Origin: Lingula anatina
Taxonomy: Eukaryota; Brachiopoda; Lingulata; Lingulida; Lingulidae
Length of the DNA stretch: 64,000 bases
Assembly: GCF_001039355.2 (NCBI RefSeq)
Contig: NW_019773515.1
Coordinates: 124,001-188,000, forward strand
Direction: 5' to 3'
Made by a program: the position numbers and the translations under genes. The notes below the pieces were generated by a model. The model made no database searches. It was not told the DNA's origin and was given only the letters and a program-made list of their open reading frames with translations. Shown in pieces: positions 1 through 10,663 of this stretch (within the stretch, counting starts at the first letter, position 1; every line of letters starts with the position of its first letter).

Positions 1-3000
1 TAAGATTCATTAAGAACAGTGAAGAGTCTTCTTTATGTTTGGAATATATATGCTTTTTTCATCTACGTTAATAGTGTGTTTTGGAAGTAAGATTGTATTG
101 TAAACAACTGTATTGCATACATGTATTTCACTGAATATTTTAGAAACTGTGGAGTGAATTATTAATATTTCATTGGCTAAATCACTCAATAATGAATGCC
201 TCTCTAGAATAATCCAACAAAATTAATATGACGAATCTCAGCAAAAATTGGCCGAGAATTACTAAAAAATTCCTGCAAAGCTACTTTTTATAATTTGTGT
301 ACTTTCTTAAATTTAACATGTCTGTCAAAGAAAAAATATAATTACATTTGCAAGGTTTATAGTTACTTACCATAAAGGAAGAAGGTAAATATACTTGAAA
401 AAAGGACATATTGTAAATACACCGCCTCAAATGCAAGCAGAATAAAATGAAAAGCACCATTGTATCTCTGACAGAAATACATTTTAATCCTAATGATCAT
501 AACATTTAAAAATGGCAATAATTTGGTACAACGTCAAAGTAATTTTCCAAGAAAATGTCTTAGTAGGGTTATCAAATAAAATTCTCGAACAATCAATATC
601 CCATGTTGCATAGAAATATTATAAATATCGATATTTCCATCGATATTGTTCACTTGATAGTGTGAATGTTTTCGATAATTTGAGATAAAGGAGCCAAAAA
701 ATACGGATATAGATAAAAAAACTACGTATAACTGACTTTGAACATGTAAGTTCATCTGAGTAGTTGTTGAGAAGGCTACTCAACATTGCACTGCATACAC
801 GTAGCCTTCAATACGAATGAATAATCCATACTACTACTGCTACAGTGCACTCCATTGGCTGATATACATGTAAGTTCTCTCTGTCACTGTACACTCAGTT
901 GAGAATTTTGAAAAATACAGCTTAACTGACTTTATGAGAAATTATCATTTTGCTATCCACGACTAGTTATCTAATGTATGTATTTGTGACATTTTTGTGT
1001 TTATTTGATTTATTTGGCTATATGATAAATGGATGCATGAATGAATACACCGTTTCTCATTTTGTCCTATAATTGTCACGTGTTAGTTGTTAAGGTGTGT
1101 AAATACTTAATGTAACTATCTAAATCATATCTTTGATACACTGTATGACAGTGAAAAATTCAGAAGTAAGTTTATCGTTAACTGCACAATGAGACATATT
1201 TACAGAGCTGCACTTAATTATACAATTAAAAGTTTGCTAGGGTTATTTGTGAGGATGACATGATGAAATTTCCCATCAGAATTATTGCAATTTTATTTCA
1301 GTCTGAAAATATCGATATTTATATTTCTATGCACGTATATTTACCAAGACGTCCACAAAAAGAGTCGGTAATAAAATTATCAGAGTATAATAACAGATGT
1401 TCGTCTCTGCTCTGGTCAAACATGAAAGAGTCCAGTTGATCAGACAGAAAAAGAGAGAATAGTCAGTAGAAAAATATGAAAACCTGAATATGAAACGCAT
1501 GATTTATCTGCATTTTCTAAATACCTCCGAACAATAGCTGTTGAAAGCACAAGGACTTTTTTTATAATTATCGTATTATAAGTTTTCAAAAATAGCAAAT
1601 GATAATTTGTATTAATTACCCATTAAAATCTAATTTATGATTTTCCTGGTTAACATGTACTAAAGAGGAAAAGAAGGAAAACAAGAAGCAGACCGGCGAT
1701 GGAATTTACAATATTTATCAAAAGGCTAAATAAGATATTATAATATAAACACGTGTGTAGTGCAACACGAATTATTCCAATAAGGAAGTGAAATTGCAAA
1801 GACATTGAGGAAGATAGATTATAGATTAACAGGTATAAGTATAGCACAAATTGAACTTATGGGAAATAATATAATAGTATACAGTGTTAAATATGCATGG
1901 TACCTTGTAGCTAATGCCCACCACATAGGTGAAAAGCCAATGCGCGACAAAAAAAATCCCTTAGACAAGAAATGTAGGTTATCGCATTACGTATACATGT
2001 TAGTCTATAGCGGAGTTCTACGCAAGAAAGAACAAACTAACTACGCTCGTTTAGACTGAAAAAATTGCACTCACGGAACATATTTAAAAAAACAAAATCA
2101 ACTGAAAATTATGCGATCTAATCCTGGTCACTGAGTAATCACTGACTGCAGCATCAAGTTAATTACTAAGAAACAAAATAAAGCAAAACTATTAATACTT
2201 ATTGGACCGACACTTAATCTTGCCACGTGTTAATTTGGACTTGTAGTGGATCCCTTAAAGATCAAATACACAAATGCTTGAAGACATGATGCAATCACAC
2301 ATATATCACATTAAGATTATGTAATTGCATCCATCCAAAAATTATGTGAGGAAAGACCAGAGCGCGTTTCCTTAAAACTGACCGTTTACGGTAATTAACG
2401 AGGGACATTAAAGAAAGAGAAACAGATGTTGGAGACATGGCATGACAAAGTGAAGAAAGATCAACCTGGCCAGTCGTAATATACATGTATATCATCCTCA
2501 TGGCTGAAGATTTGCTTCAATTTGAGACATCTTTTAAAATGCATTGGGCAAATCCCTGCTATATAGTTTTGTGGTATCATCATCTTGGTAAAAACAATGA
2601 TACATTTTAACCAATCTTATTATCAAAGGTCAAAGGTCGCCATTTGGAGTTAGACATGTCCTCATATCAAGACATAATCGACAAAGAGATCAAAACAAAT
2701 TCCATGAGGTTTCTTGAATATTGCCACAAAGGTTCTGTATTTTAACGTTACACACCAAAGGGAGAGAATGTTGGCGTGAGATTATCAGGGATAATCGCAG
2801 GCAAATTTGGTCATTGTTAAAATACAAGGCGACTGTCATCTCAACATGATTTTCAGAAACTGGAAATTGTTGTTCTTGATGCCGCTACAGGTAGTCTGTA
2901 AATTGTACTGTTAGCATAATGGCATTATGATAGTGTGGAATAAGATTTACTTTGCTATGGTTGGCAATTATCTTCTTCCGGTCATGATATAAGTTTTCGT

Positions 3001-5070
3001 GTAAAAATTGCCAAGTAAAGGTTATGTCTAAAAATGACTGTGTCAAAGTTTTATTTATAGATTTAATGTTAAAAGTATATATTTTGACTCCGGATGTGCA
3101 CATTTTGAAACTTACCGCAAAAAAATGTCTTTTAAGTATGCCACGTGCATCAGTTGTACTGTATTGGAAAATGAAAGAATTGGACTTATCTGTACATATG
3201 TGTTTGTTCACTTTTATACACTTCATGGGACTTTTTGCTTTTACAGAAAACTTCGTATTGAACTAAACACACTGTGTATAAAAAACAACATTCGTTATTA
3301 TGGCGTTTTGAAAAAGACATTCCTACCACTCAAAATGAATTTTAAATTTTCAGTCAACCACTATATTTTTTCAGCTATTTTGATTGGCCTAATAACAATC
3401 ATTGGTGAACGAAAGAATCTCAAAAAAATATTTGCGCCATCAAAAATTAAAAAAAAGCAAAAAAAAAAAAAAAAAAAAAGAAAAAAAAAGTTTTTTAGTT
3501 AAACAACCATGACTAGTTTTTCTGGTTAGTAATTGTTTGTTTGTGATTTAAGCTTGCCACCGTTAAGGGATACGCACCCAGTGCGCCTGCAGCAAGATAA
3601 AATGACCACAATACGGAATGTACGAAAAGTAGATCATAAAATACAGGAAAATCATCCTCAGTGGAGGAACTCAACTCATCAGATAAAATACGAATAGCAC
3701 CATGTTTGTTATGCAACAGAAATGTTCTCATAAGACGGCGTGCACATGTATTACAAGATATGTAGACACTCGTCTGTGTCGTTCAGGTACGCATCACGCT
3801 GGTTGCGCAAAGACGATAAATCTATCCGTTACCTTTGATGCCTCTTTATTGAAGCTCAAAGGAACTGATATAACTTGTCTAGTCCAGTCTGTTTGGTTTA
3901 TTGAATGATCGAAGTTCATTTGTACCTCGGCCTATCCAAATGAGCATGTACATAATTAAGAGAAAGAGATAATAACTATGACTTATTAATCCTGGTCGAT
4001 ACGAAAAGGAAAAGAAATACACAAAAGTATAGTACTAAGTAAAGATACTGCGATGAAAATACCCAAAATTAAAGAAGATAAAAATTGCCAGACAATATGG
4101 TTTAAAAGAAGCGCCAGGATATACCGCACCAGTAATAGACGATCATTACCATCAGCTGAAATGAAGCGACTATAAAACAATTCACTTACCAAGATGTCTT
4201 TGTGCTCCATCCATTGTTGCATATTGTGCGGGTTTTCACTGTTGAATCTTTACTTGATCACGTTTTTCGTCAATGCGCGTCTCCTAGTAATGACAAAAAA
4301 CGACAGCCACATTACTGGGTTAATATTTCATTTGTCTGTCATCGTAAACCAATTGCAGCTCTTTCAGGTGGTCATGATGTTCACGTTGCTTTCCCTGAAC
4401 CCTGGTCGAGGTCACAACACATAAACGCCTTCACAGGACTGCAAGCGCTTTCATCTGATTCATTCTATTTGTGAACATGCTTTTGTCATTGTGAGTGGAA
4501 ATAGCACAGACTATTTTATTACTGCATTGCCAGCTTGCAGGTTTCAAGGGACGCGCGGTTGACGTGGTCACGTGATCTAATTTTAAAGTAAACTTAAAAG
4601 AAATTTTACAATCAATGAAAAATTACTAAGGCAAAACCACTTATCTGCAAATCGCTGATATAACTAGTCTGGGGAATATTTGTTATCTTTGGTGTATTGT
4701 CATGTTAAATCGCAGGATCAAGGCTCAAGTTGCCAATATGAGACCTTTTGTTCCATGCCTATTATGTCTATCCTTTCACGACTCACGAGGTAATTTTGCA
4801 AGTTGCATAAGTCACCACCCACAATTAACATGCTGCAAGAGGGGTAAACTAAAACCAACTCCCGTCAAAAAGCGTGATTCATAAGAGCAGATTTGGTGAT
4901 ATCTATAGAAAAATGCACAGCACAAAAATTGTTTTGTTGCGTTCTGGATCACATTCGGGTGACAACAAATTGCCAGAAAAACCGGTGATCACAACCAGTG
5001 TGTCTCAACTAGCACAATTGGCCACCGCCGCAGACTACAAGTGCAAATGGAGAGCGTCGATGAGCAAATG
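1..5070. other. gene-poor intergenic region
   Basis: No open reading frame here looks like a real protein: all are short and lack recognisable domains. There are A-rich runs around 3450-3492 and small ATCGAT-centred palindromes near 627-652 and 1308-1318. A good splice-donor-like GTAAGTG on the minus strand near 4190 follows a short open stretch beginning MQQWMEHKDIL, and could mark a 5' exon of an unidentified minus-strand gene, but no partner exon was found. Confidence 0.5.
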
Positions 5071-5102
5071 CTACCATATTTCCGCATGCACGGAAAATTC
5101 AC

Positions 5103-5110
5103 CAACACAC

Positions 5111-5173
<63 letters not shown>
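5103..5173. repeat. compound (CA)n-(GA)n microsatellite
   Basis: A run of CA dinucleotides with one CG interruption passes directly into a run of GA dinucleotides. It produces artificial TH, ER, SL and CV repeats in all frames. Confidence 0.95.
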
Positions 5174-5175
<2 letters not shown>

Positions 5176-5176
<1 letters not shown>

Positions 5177-5406
5177 GGATGGAGATGGATAGGGTAATCA
5201 GGTGCACAACTTTCAGACTCTGGCTTCCTATTCTTCTGCTTCATATCTTCATGAATAGTATCCTTTGATGCGTTTGTCACATCTGAATTTTGACAACTTT
5301 TTCTCTTCGTAACAAAGGCGTGTTGATAAGCAAAAACCGCGAACAGAATAATTACTACCAGCATCGGCAAGGTTTTGCTCCTTTTTATGGGAATACGCGT
5401 ACGCAT
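5176..5406 (-). CDS. possible first exon of a type II membrane protein
   Basis: The minus-strand reading frame starts MRTRIPIKRSKT, a short basic segment. It is followed by about 20 hydrophobic residues (LPMLVVIILFAVFAYQHAFV) and then a polar stem rich in K, E, S and N that runs for about 45 residues before entering a CT/GT microsatellite. This is the layout of a signal-anchor plus stem, as in Golgi glycosyltransferases and sulfotransferases. No catalytic domain, clear splice donor or downstream exon was found, so the family is unknown. It may equally be a chance open frame or a 5' remnant. The downstream boundary is uncertain because the frame reads on into simple repeat. Confidence 0.28.
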
Positions 5407-5409
5407 ACT

Positions 5410-6417
5410 TGTCCACTAATGCTTTCTTCTGAGTTTGTGTATTCAGCTTTACGAAAATACCTCAAGAATTGTTTTAAACAATACTTTAATTCAAATTTTA
5501 TCAAAGAGAAATTTGCAAACGCATTTAGTTATTTGGAGTAACATATTTTAAATTATTTTAAAATATGTTTACACCTGACCTTTAGAGGACAGAACACGTA
5601 CATCAATGAATCCCAAGTCATTTCCCACTTTTTTTATTTTAGGCAATCAAAAAGGTCCAAACTGGCTTTAAAGAGGTTAAATCTTCAATAGAAATATATG
5701 GATCATAACTACATCGGCTTTAGGGGCTACTCTACGTAATTATCCACATTCTACACTTCCAATAAGAAATAATTCAAATCATTCGCAACTTTACAGAAAT
5801 CACATTAGAAATTATACACTACATTTTAATGAGCAATACCAGTATCAGTGACCAGCACTACTTACTCTTTATCCACCTCAGACAAAGGGCTAAACTATCA
5901 GAAAAGCACATGAAGCACATGAATGAAATTAGCTAAAGGGGGGAAGTATAGACTATACTGGCCTACGGGCTATCAGTTTAACAGTCAGTTTGACGACGGA
6001 ACACGGAAAAGTGAACGAGGAAACTCAGAGTGAAACTCATCTTCTTACTACAAAGGTTTATAAATTAATGATAAGCTTGGGACATCCTGCAAGCATGGAA
6101 AAGGTACATAATCACCTAACAAATCTAGCCTTCGTAATACACTGTAACAGCAATGGGAAGTAGTTTCTTTAAAACACGTAGGCCTACGGGTATATATTAT
6201 ACATGTTTATATATGCATATCAGTTTCACACACAAAGGGTATAATTTTTAAAGTCTTTTGGTGACTGTAAATGATATCAGGACGTAGCGTTTTACAATGC
6301 CTCTTCACACTTACATACATATATATACTGTATATATACATCCTTGCATAAAATAAGACATAGGCCTACTGTAAGTTGTATGTTATCCAACAGTTCTAAT
6401 ATCAGGCAACCTCTTTC
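5410..6417. other. intergenic, downstream of the acyltransferase-like gene
   Basis: AT-rich sequence with no convincing coding frame. It contains TATATA-rich palindromic stretches around 6190-6220 and 6317-6342 and several AGGCCTAC words (near 5963, 6179 and 6362). It may include part of the 3' UTR of the minus-strand gene at 6517-7974. Confidence 0.5.
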
Positions 6418-6423
6418 TTTAAT
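6418..6423 (-). terminator. candidate polyadenylation signal ATTAAA
   Basis: On the minus strand ATTAAA lies about 95 bases past the stop codon of the acyltransferase-like gene. It is the common variant of AATAAA and the nearest candidate seen; usage is inferred only. Confidence 0.35.
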
Positions 6424-6516
6424 GCGTCTTAATACTTTTTGTACAACATTAAAATGAGGAGATCCATCATTTCTATGAATCGAGCGTTAATGTTTTAAAG
6501 TTGCAACTACGGAATA

Positions 6517-7974
6517 TCAGTCGACAGCACTCTTCAGTGCTTCCTGAATTTTCTCTGCATACGCCATTGCTTCCTCTTCCGTGGAAATATTCGGATACCA
6601 GTTGAGGCTCCAAACCAGAAAACCCCTCATGGACAACAAATAATGATAGAAGGGGGAACAAAACATGGCGCCATTTGTAGCCCATAATACCTTCGTTGCT
6701 TCTACAGTGGCACCCTCTCTTCCAGCGGGAAATAAGGGTTCAATGTCACCAATGTTCGAAATACCAAAAGCTTCTCCGTTACGCAACCCAGTATCCTTAG
6801 CTTCATTCATTTTCTTGCCAAGGGATTCAAAGTTAAGAAGTTGGGTCATCACGCGGAATGTTTTTATTGGTTCCTTGGGATTTGAAATGTATCGGCGTAT
6901 TTCAGCAGACGCTTCTCTGGCAATGTCCCAGAATGCCTTGCTGTCTGTAACACTTCCTGTAACATTGAGTGGCGGCATGGTGTTTGATATGGCATAAAAC
7001 CCCATGAACTGAGGTTCTATTACTGGCTCGCAGAATCGTCGAAAATCTACCACGTAACTCGATGGCGCGGGTAGTCTCTCCGTCTCTGGGGCTTTCTTAC
7101 GCAGCAGATCAAGCATGGCCAAACACGAAGCTGCCGTCACTGCCGCTTGAATGGTGACTTTCTCAGCCCGACATCGCTGGAGAAGGGGGTCTATAGGTAC
7201 AGAGAAATCAATAATCTTAGTTATATCGTTGTCAACATCGGGTTCTCTAAGAATACGTGCTGGATAAAGCTCAGTGTACGGATTTTTAGCTGCTGACAAG
7301 AACTGACGTAGGAATTTGAATATTTTCACATAATCCCATATGCCAGGACGCACTCCGGGAAGCAAGGCGTTCTCAAGGGGTGGGGCAACTTTCAGCTCTT
7401 CCTCGGCGCTGTAGTTGTGAACATTATCAATTATCGAGTTCAAACTTTGAACAATGTCGTTCAAAACTACGGCCGCGCTTTTCCCGTCTATTATGGCATG
7501 ATTGAACATAAGGACAAGGGCGTAGCTCTTTGTCTCGGGGTGTTTGGCATCGGCGCTGTCATCGTCCTGTTGTCCCTTTCTTGTTATTTCGACCAAGTAA
7601 GCATGCCATAAAGGTCCGATTTCGTCGTTAAAACCTCTACGAAACCCTTTGGCAGAAGCTTCCTGCCAGTCGTCACTTACAGTTGTCTCCAACTCCAGGT
7701 TACTTTCCCAGTTTAACATAGGAACATAGTAGTACTTCCCGTCTTTGTAACTGATCCTAGATTTTAGAAGAGGGTGTCTCCGAGCCGCCTGAACTAAAGC
7801 CTTGTACATGGTTTCATGAGTGATGTCAACCTTGGTTTTCATGAATAGGGTAAATTTTAAATGGCCACCCTTGAAGATTTTGCTAAATCCAATAAATAGG
7901 CTTTCCCCCCAGCCCAGCTTGCGTAAAGCACCCTCTGGTGGCTCCTCCTGCCTTGGCCAGAACCATCTGAACAT
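6517..7974 (-). CDS. condensation/alcohol acetyltransferase-superfamily acyltransferase-like protein
   Basis: This 485-aa frame is uninterrupted and starts at an ATG with A at -3. Family hallmarks are visible: RRHPLLKSRI (about 66-75, the substrate-cradle start of the domain), GPLWHAYLV (about 120-128), and the catalytic HxxxDG motif as NHAIIDG with H159, D163 and G164. A later GISNIGDIE segment near residue 395 corresponds to the structural motif of the second lobe. This is the chloramphenicol-acetyltransferase-like fold shared by NRPS condensation domains, PapA-type and yeast alcohol O-acetyltransferases (AATase family); the catalytic His accepts an acyl-CoA or carrier-bound acyl group. The length fits a stand-alone two-lobe enzyme, with no signal peptide or membrane segment. 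The coding part is intronless, but a TTTTCTTTTTAG acceptor at 8026-8027 implies a spliced 5' UTR. The substrate is unknown. No neighbour belongs to an obvious pathway. Confidence 0.82.
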   Translation of the reverse strand: MFRWFWPRQEEPPEGALRKLGWGESLFIGFSKIFKGGHLKFTLFMKTKVDITHETMYKALVQAARRHPLLKSRISYKDGKYYYVPMLNWESNLELETTVSDDWQEASAKGFRRGFNDEIGPLWHAYLVEITRKGQQDDDSADAKHPETKSYALVLMFNHAIIDGKSAAVVLNDIVQSLNSIIDNVHNYSAEEELKVAPPLENALLPGVRPGIWDYVKIFKFLRQFLSAAKNPYTELYPARILREPDVDNDITKIIDFSVPIDPLLQRCRAEKVTIQAAVTAASCLAMLDLLRKKAPETERLPAPSSYVVDFRRFCEPVIEPQFMGFYAISNTMPPLNVTGSVTDSKAFWDIAREASAEIRRYISNPKEPIKTFRVMTQLLNFESLGKKMNEAKDTGLRNGEAFGISNIGDIEPLFPAGREGATVEATKVLWATNGAMFCSPFYHYLLSMRGFLVWSLNWYPNISTEEEAMAYAEKIQEALKSAVD

Positions 7975-8025
7975 TTTGGTTGGCTACCCGGTAATGTAGC
8001 TCGACAGTTTTGATGTTCGTCAGGC
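7975..8025 (-). other. 5' UTR part of the acyltransferase-like gene's coding exon
   Basis: On the minus strand a pyrimidine-rich tract ending TTTTCTTTTTAG is followed by 51 bases leading to the ATG at 7974. This fits a 3' splice site (AG at 8027-8026) with a non-coding first exon further upstream. That upstream exon was not located. Confidence 0.5.
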
Positions 8026-8027
8026 CT

Positions 8028-8685
8028 AAAAAGAAAATAAAAAGTTAAACTGTAATAGTTTTCCTCTTTAAAATTCCCTTCTCAAAAATGAAATTGACAT
8101 TTTGAAAACTCATTTTATTTAATACGTTAATAGGGCAATTTTTAACCCCCATCGCCAGAAAATTTCGTATCAATACCGGCTCTGATTGAAACTTGGCAAC
8201 TGGGAGGAAGTCGTGACCTCAATCGTGCAGTAAATTCACGCGTTTTGGTGAGATTACATATAAAATTAAAAATAAGATAAACTTTCAATGGAAATTTCCA
8301 TGTTATTTTTCAAACCTTCGGTTTTTTTCATATAGACAGTAAACATGATTCTTATGAATATCAGTGGGGTTCGTCCTACATTAAAAAAAATATATCGAAA
8401 AAATGAATTGGCTTGTTCTTAATAAAAAGGGGATGGTGAGGTGGGGTGGGGGTGTTCCTCCTTGGCTCTCCAAAAGGTCCGTCTGATTGCAACAAAGAGC
8501 TTTTGCGATCATTCTACTACCACATTTCATATTCCCAGATCTGCCAGTGAATTGCAGTCAATTCGTACAAAAACTGTCATTCATAAGGAGAGAACAAGCT
8601 GCCCTAAAATACCATGAAATGAAGCGTTGTATCTCGACAGTAGAACGTAATGTAAGCCTTACGTGGATGAGCTCCACGCGAACTG

Positions 8686-8716
<31 letters not shown>

Positions 8717-9892
8717 TCGCATAAGTGAACGCCAGGAAGAAATGTATACCATGGCAACAAAAATTAACATAATTTATCAGCATTCCACGGCGACCTTGTA
8801 TCTTACCGATCTCACCACCACATCATGATGACTAGAAGTTGAGTCAATATTTGTCTGAAATACATCTGTTCCGTGGAATGCCTGCTTTAGTTTATGGGCT
8901 TCAAATAAGAACAGTTCGACATATAAGACGGCTGATAAGAGTTTTAGGTTAATTTCGACTGCATTAGAGTTTCCATTGAATACATTTTGAAATGTGACTA
9001 ATGTACTGTACGTCCCTACGCCCCAGTTCCCCTTCATTGCTTTGGCAAAAAGGATCCACTAGTTGCTTCCTGATTGACAATGATGGCAACGATAGCACAG
9101 AGAGAGCAAATACATGTTCAGTGAATGCATACTGTTACCTGCAGTCGGGGAAGTCGGATCAAATCAGACCGTCACTGTGGCTCTTTCCTGCGCCAGTCTA
9201 GATATGTGTACACAGGCCTTCACAATTTCACATGAAATATCAGCAGTGTTCGTTGACTGTGCCTCAACACTTCCTCAGTACACGTTGAGATGAATTTTGC
9301 GTCGTTCTTGCAGATCTAAACATGCAATATTAAAACTAAATGTGGAATATACGTGACCTTGACCCTGCATATTTTTTGTGAAATCTGTTAGCTGTGCTTC
9401 GGGCTTTCTCACCTGCACCAATCCAAATAGACAAATAATCACAACATAAATTTTAATTAAAAAAACTAGGTAAATAAATAGATAAAAAATAATAAAATTT
9501 TTATAATAGGATACCGTAAAAAATTATAAATATCAGTTGCTTCTTGCACATATATTATTTTCTAATTAGTTACCATGCATACATTTATGATATAAATTTA
9601 TTGACGGGTGGGGGGGGGTGTAGAAACTATCCTTCCGATTCTCTTTAGTACCTGGTTTTGTCAAACACATATGGACACAGCGTTTGTCCCTTCAAGTTTA
9701 AATTACTATCATGTAAACACAGAGCTCTGTAAAAATTGACAAAGAGTGTAAGGTTAGCCAATTACAAAAACATTCAAGCGTTTTTTCTAATTAAATAGCA
9801 TTTTGACATTTCGGGTTCTAAGTCGTAATTATTCCCTTTCCGACAACGCGGTTAAAAACTCGTAAAAAAAGTAGGAAAACGAAAAAAAAAAA
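8028..9892. other. intergenic region
   Basis: No convincing gene. It holds a CA microsatellite at 8690-8717 and AT-rich low-complexity sequence around 9455-9530. The non-coding first exon and promoter of the minus-strand acyltransferase-like gene should lie in this region, but I cannot place them. Confidence 0.45.
8690..8717. repeat. (CA)n microsatellite
   Basis: CA dinucleotides preceded by GCGCGC. It accounts for the TH/CV runs in short frames here. Confidence 0.9.
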
Positions 9893-10064
9893 CAGGAGTG
9901 GATTGCTGCCGTCTTCTGGGTCTTCTGGAAGACGGTCAGATTTTCAAATTTACATTGACGAGTATCTAACTTTTTTCTGTCGGAAGACGGTCAAAAATAG
10001 AGAGTGGATCAGAACAAAGATCGTTTGGAAGACTGTAAGAAAATTTCTCTGGATCCGTCCCTGA
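9893..10064 (+). mobile_element. short TIR element, copy A (GAAGACGGTC family)
   Basis: About 170 bp sharing an ordered series of words with segments at 43867-44010 (same strand) and 54338-54505 (opposite strand): CTTCTGGGTCTTCYGGAAGAC, CATTGACGRGTATCTA, CTGTCGGAAGACGGTC and TCTCTGGATCCG. The ends of this copy are eroded; the terminal CAGGGGCGGAT repeats are clear only in the 54338 copy. It is non-coding and non-autonomous. Confidence 0.75.
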
Positions 10065-10248
10065 AAGAGTACACTATCCCAGTCCGTTTATGTTCCACAA
10101 GGCACGAACCGCCGAGAAAGTGCAAGATCAACGAGATTCATAAACAAAAGAAATATTATCTTGCTGTTGTTATACCATCTTGGACAAGTGCAAAAATGCA
10201 AGGGAAACTGGTGTATGTAAAGGATCCTGGCGCTGTCGTTTTAGACCC

Positions 10249-10453
10249 CATTCCCACAGATTTTAGATCGATCTATCCCTGTGGGGAGTCTCACTAGATT
10301 ACTGTCAGCTTAGCCGGCTTAAGCGTCTGTCCCGCCTACTAAAAGCTGAAAGAGGGTAATTAACTACCGTGCGCGCTCGGCTGACATCAATTTAGCCTGA
10401 ACCCCCAGGGAGCTGGGTCGATCTAGATGGATCGATCTTAATCTATGGGAATG
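10249..10453. mobile_element. MITE, copy 1 (CATTCCCAYAGAT family)
   Basis: A 205-bp element bounded by CATTCCCACAGATTTTAGAT and its inverted counterpart ending AATCTATGGGAATG. A second copy with the same internal order (CTGTCAGCTTAGCCGGCTT, GCGTCTGTCCCGCCTACT, GGGTAATTAACTA, GTGCGCGCTC) lies at 62313-62505. The left end also forms a local hairpin (CCCACAG ... CTGTGGG) around GATCGATC. It has no coding capacity. Confidence 0.85.
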
Positions 10454-10592
10454 CACTTTTAGATGCGGAGTTCGCCCCGGTAACGAGATGACGTTGATTT
10501 TGTCACACCTTATTTTGGCCCTTGGGTGATACCACGGAGCATTTACTGCCGGCTAATCGAAAGGAACCCTGCGCCTGATTCATAGCATATAA

Positions 10593-10663
10593 TAATATAC
10601 AGTATTGAAACTATTATATGTTATATATTAAAACATATAATAGTTACAACACTGTATATTTAG
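10593..10663. repeat. AT-rich nested palindrome
   Basis: Inner arms AACTATTATATGTT and AACATATAATAGTT flank an 8-base loop, and outer arms ATATACAGT and ACTGTATAT enclose them. It forms a cruciform-capable hairpin of about 70 bp. It may be a small foldback element or a recombination-prone site. Confidence 0.7.

Noticed and set aside
4989-5268. Several overlapping frames with TH/ER/SL/CV runs
   Set aside because: They arise from the CA/GA microsatellite.
10004-10297. 97-codon plus-strand open frame
   Set aside because: It spans the ends of two transposable elements and has no domain; composition and position show it is a by-product.
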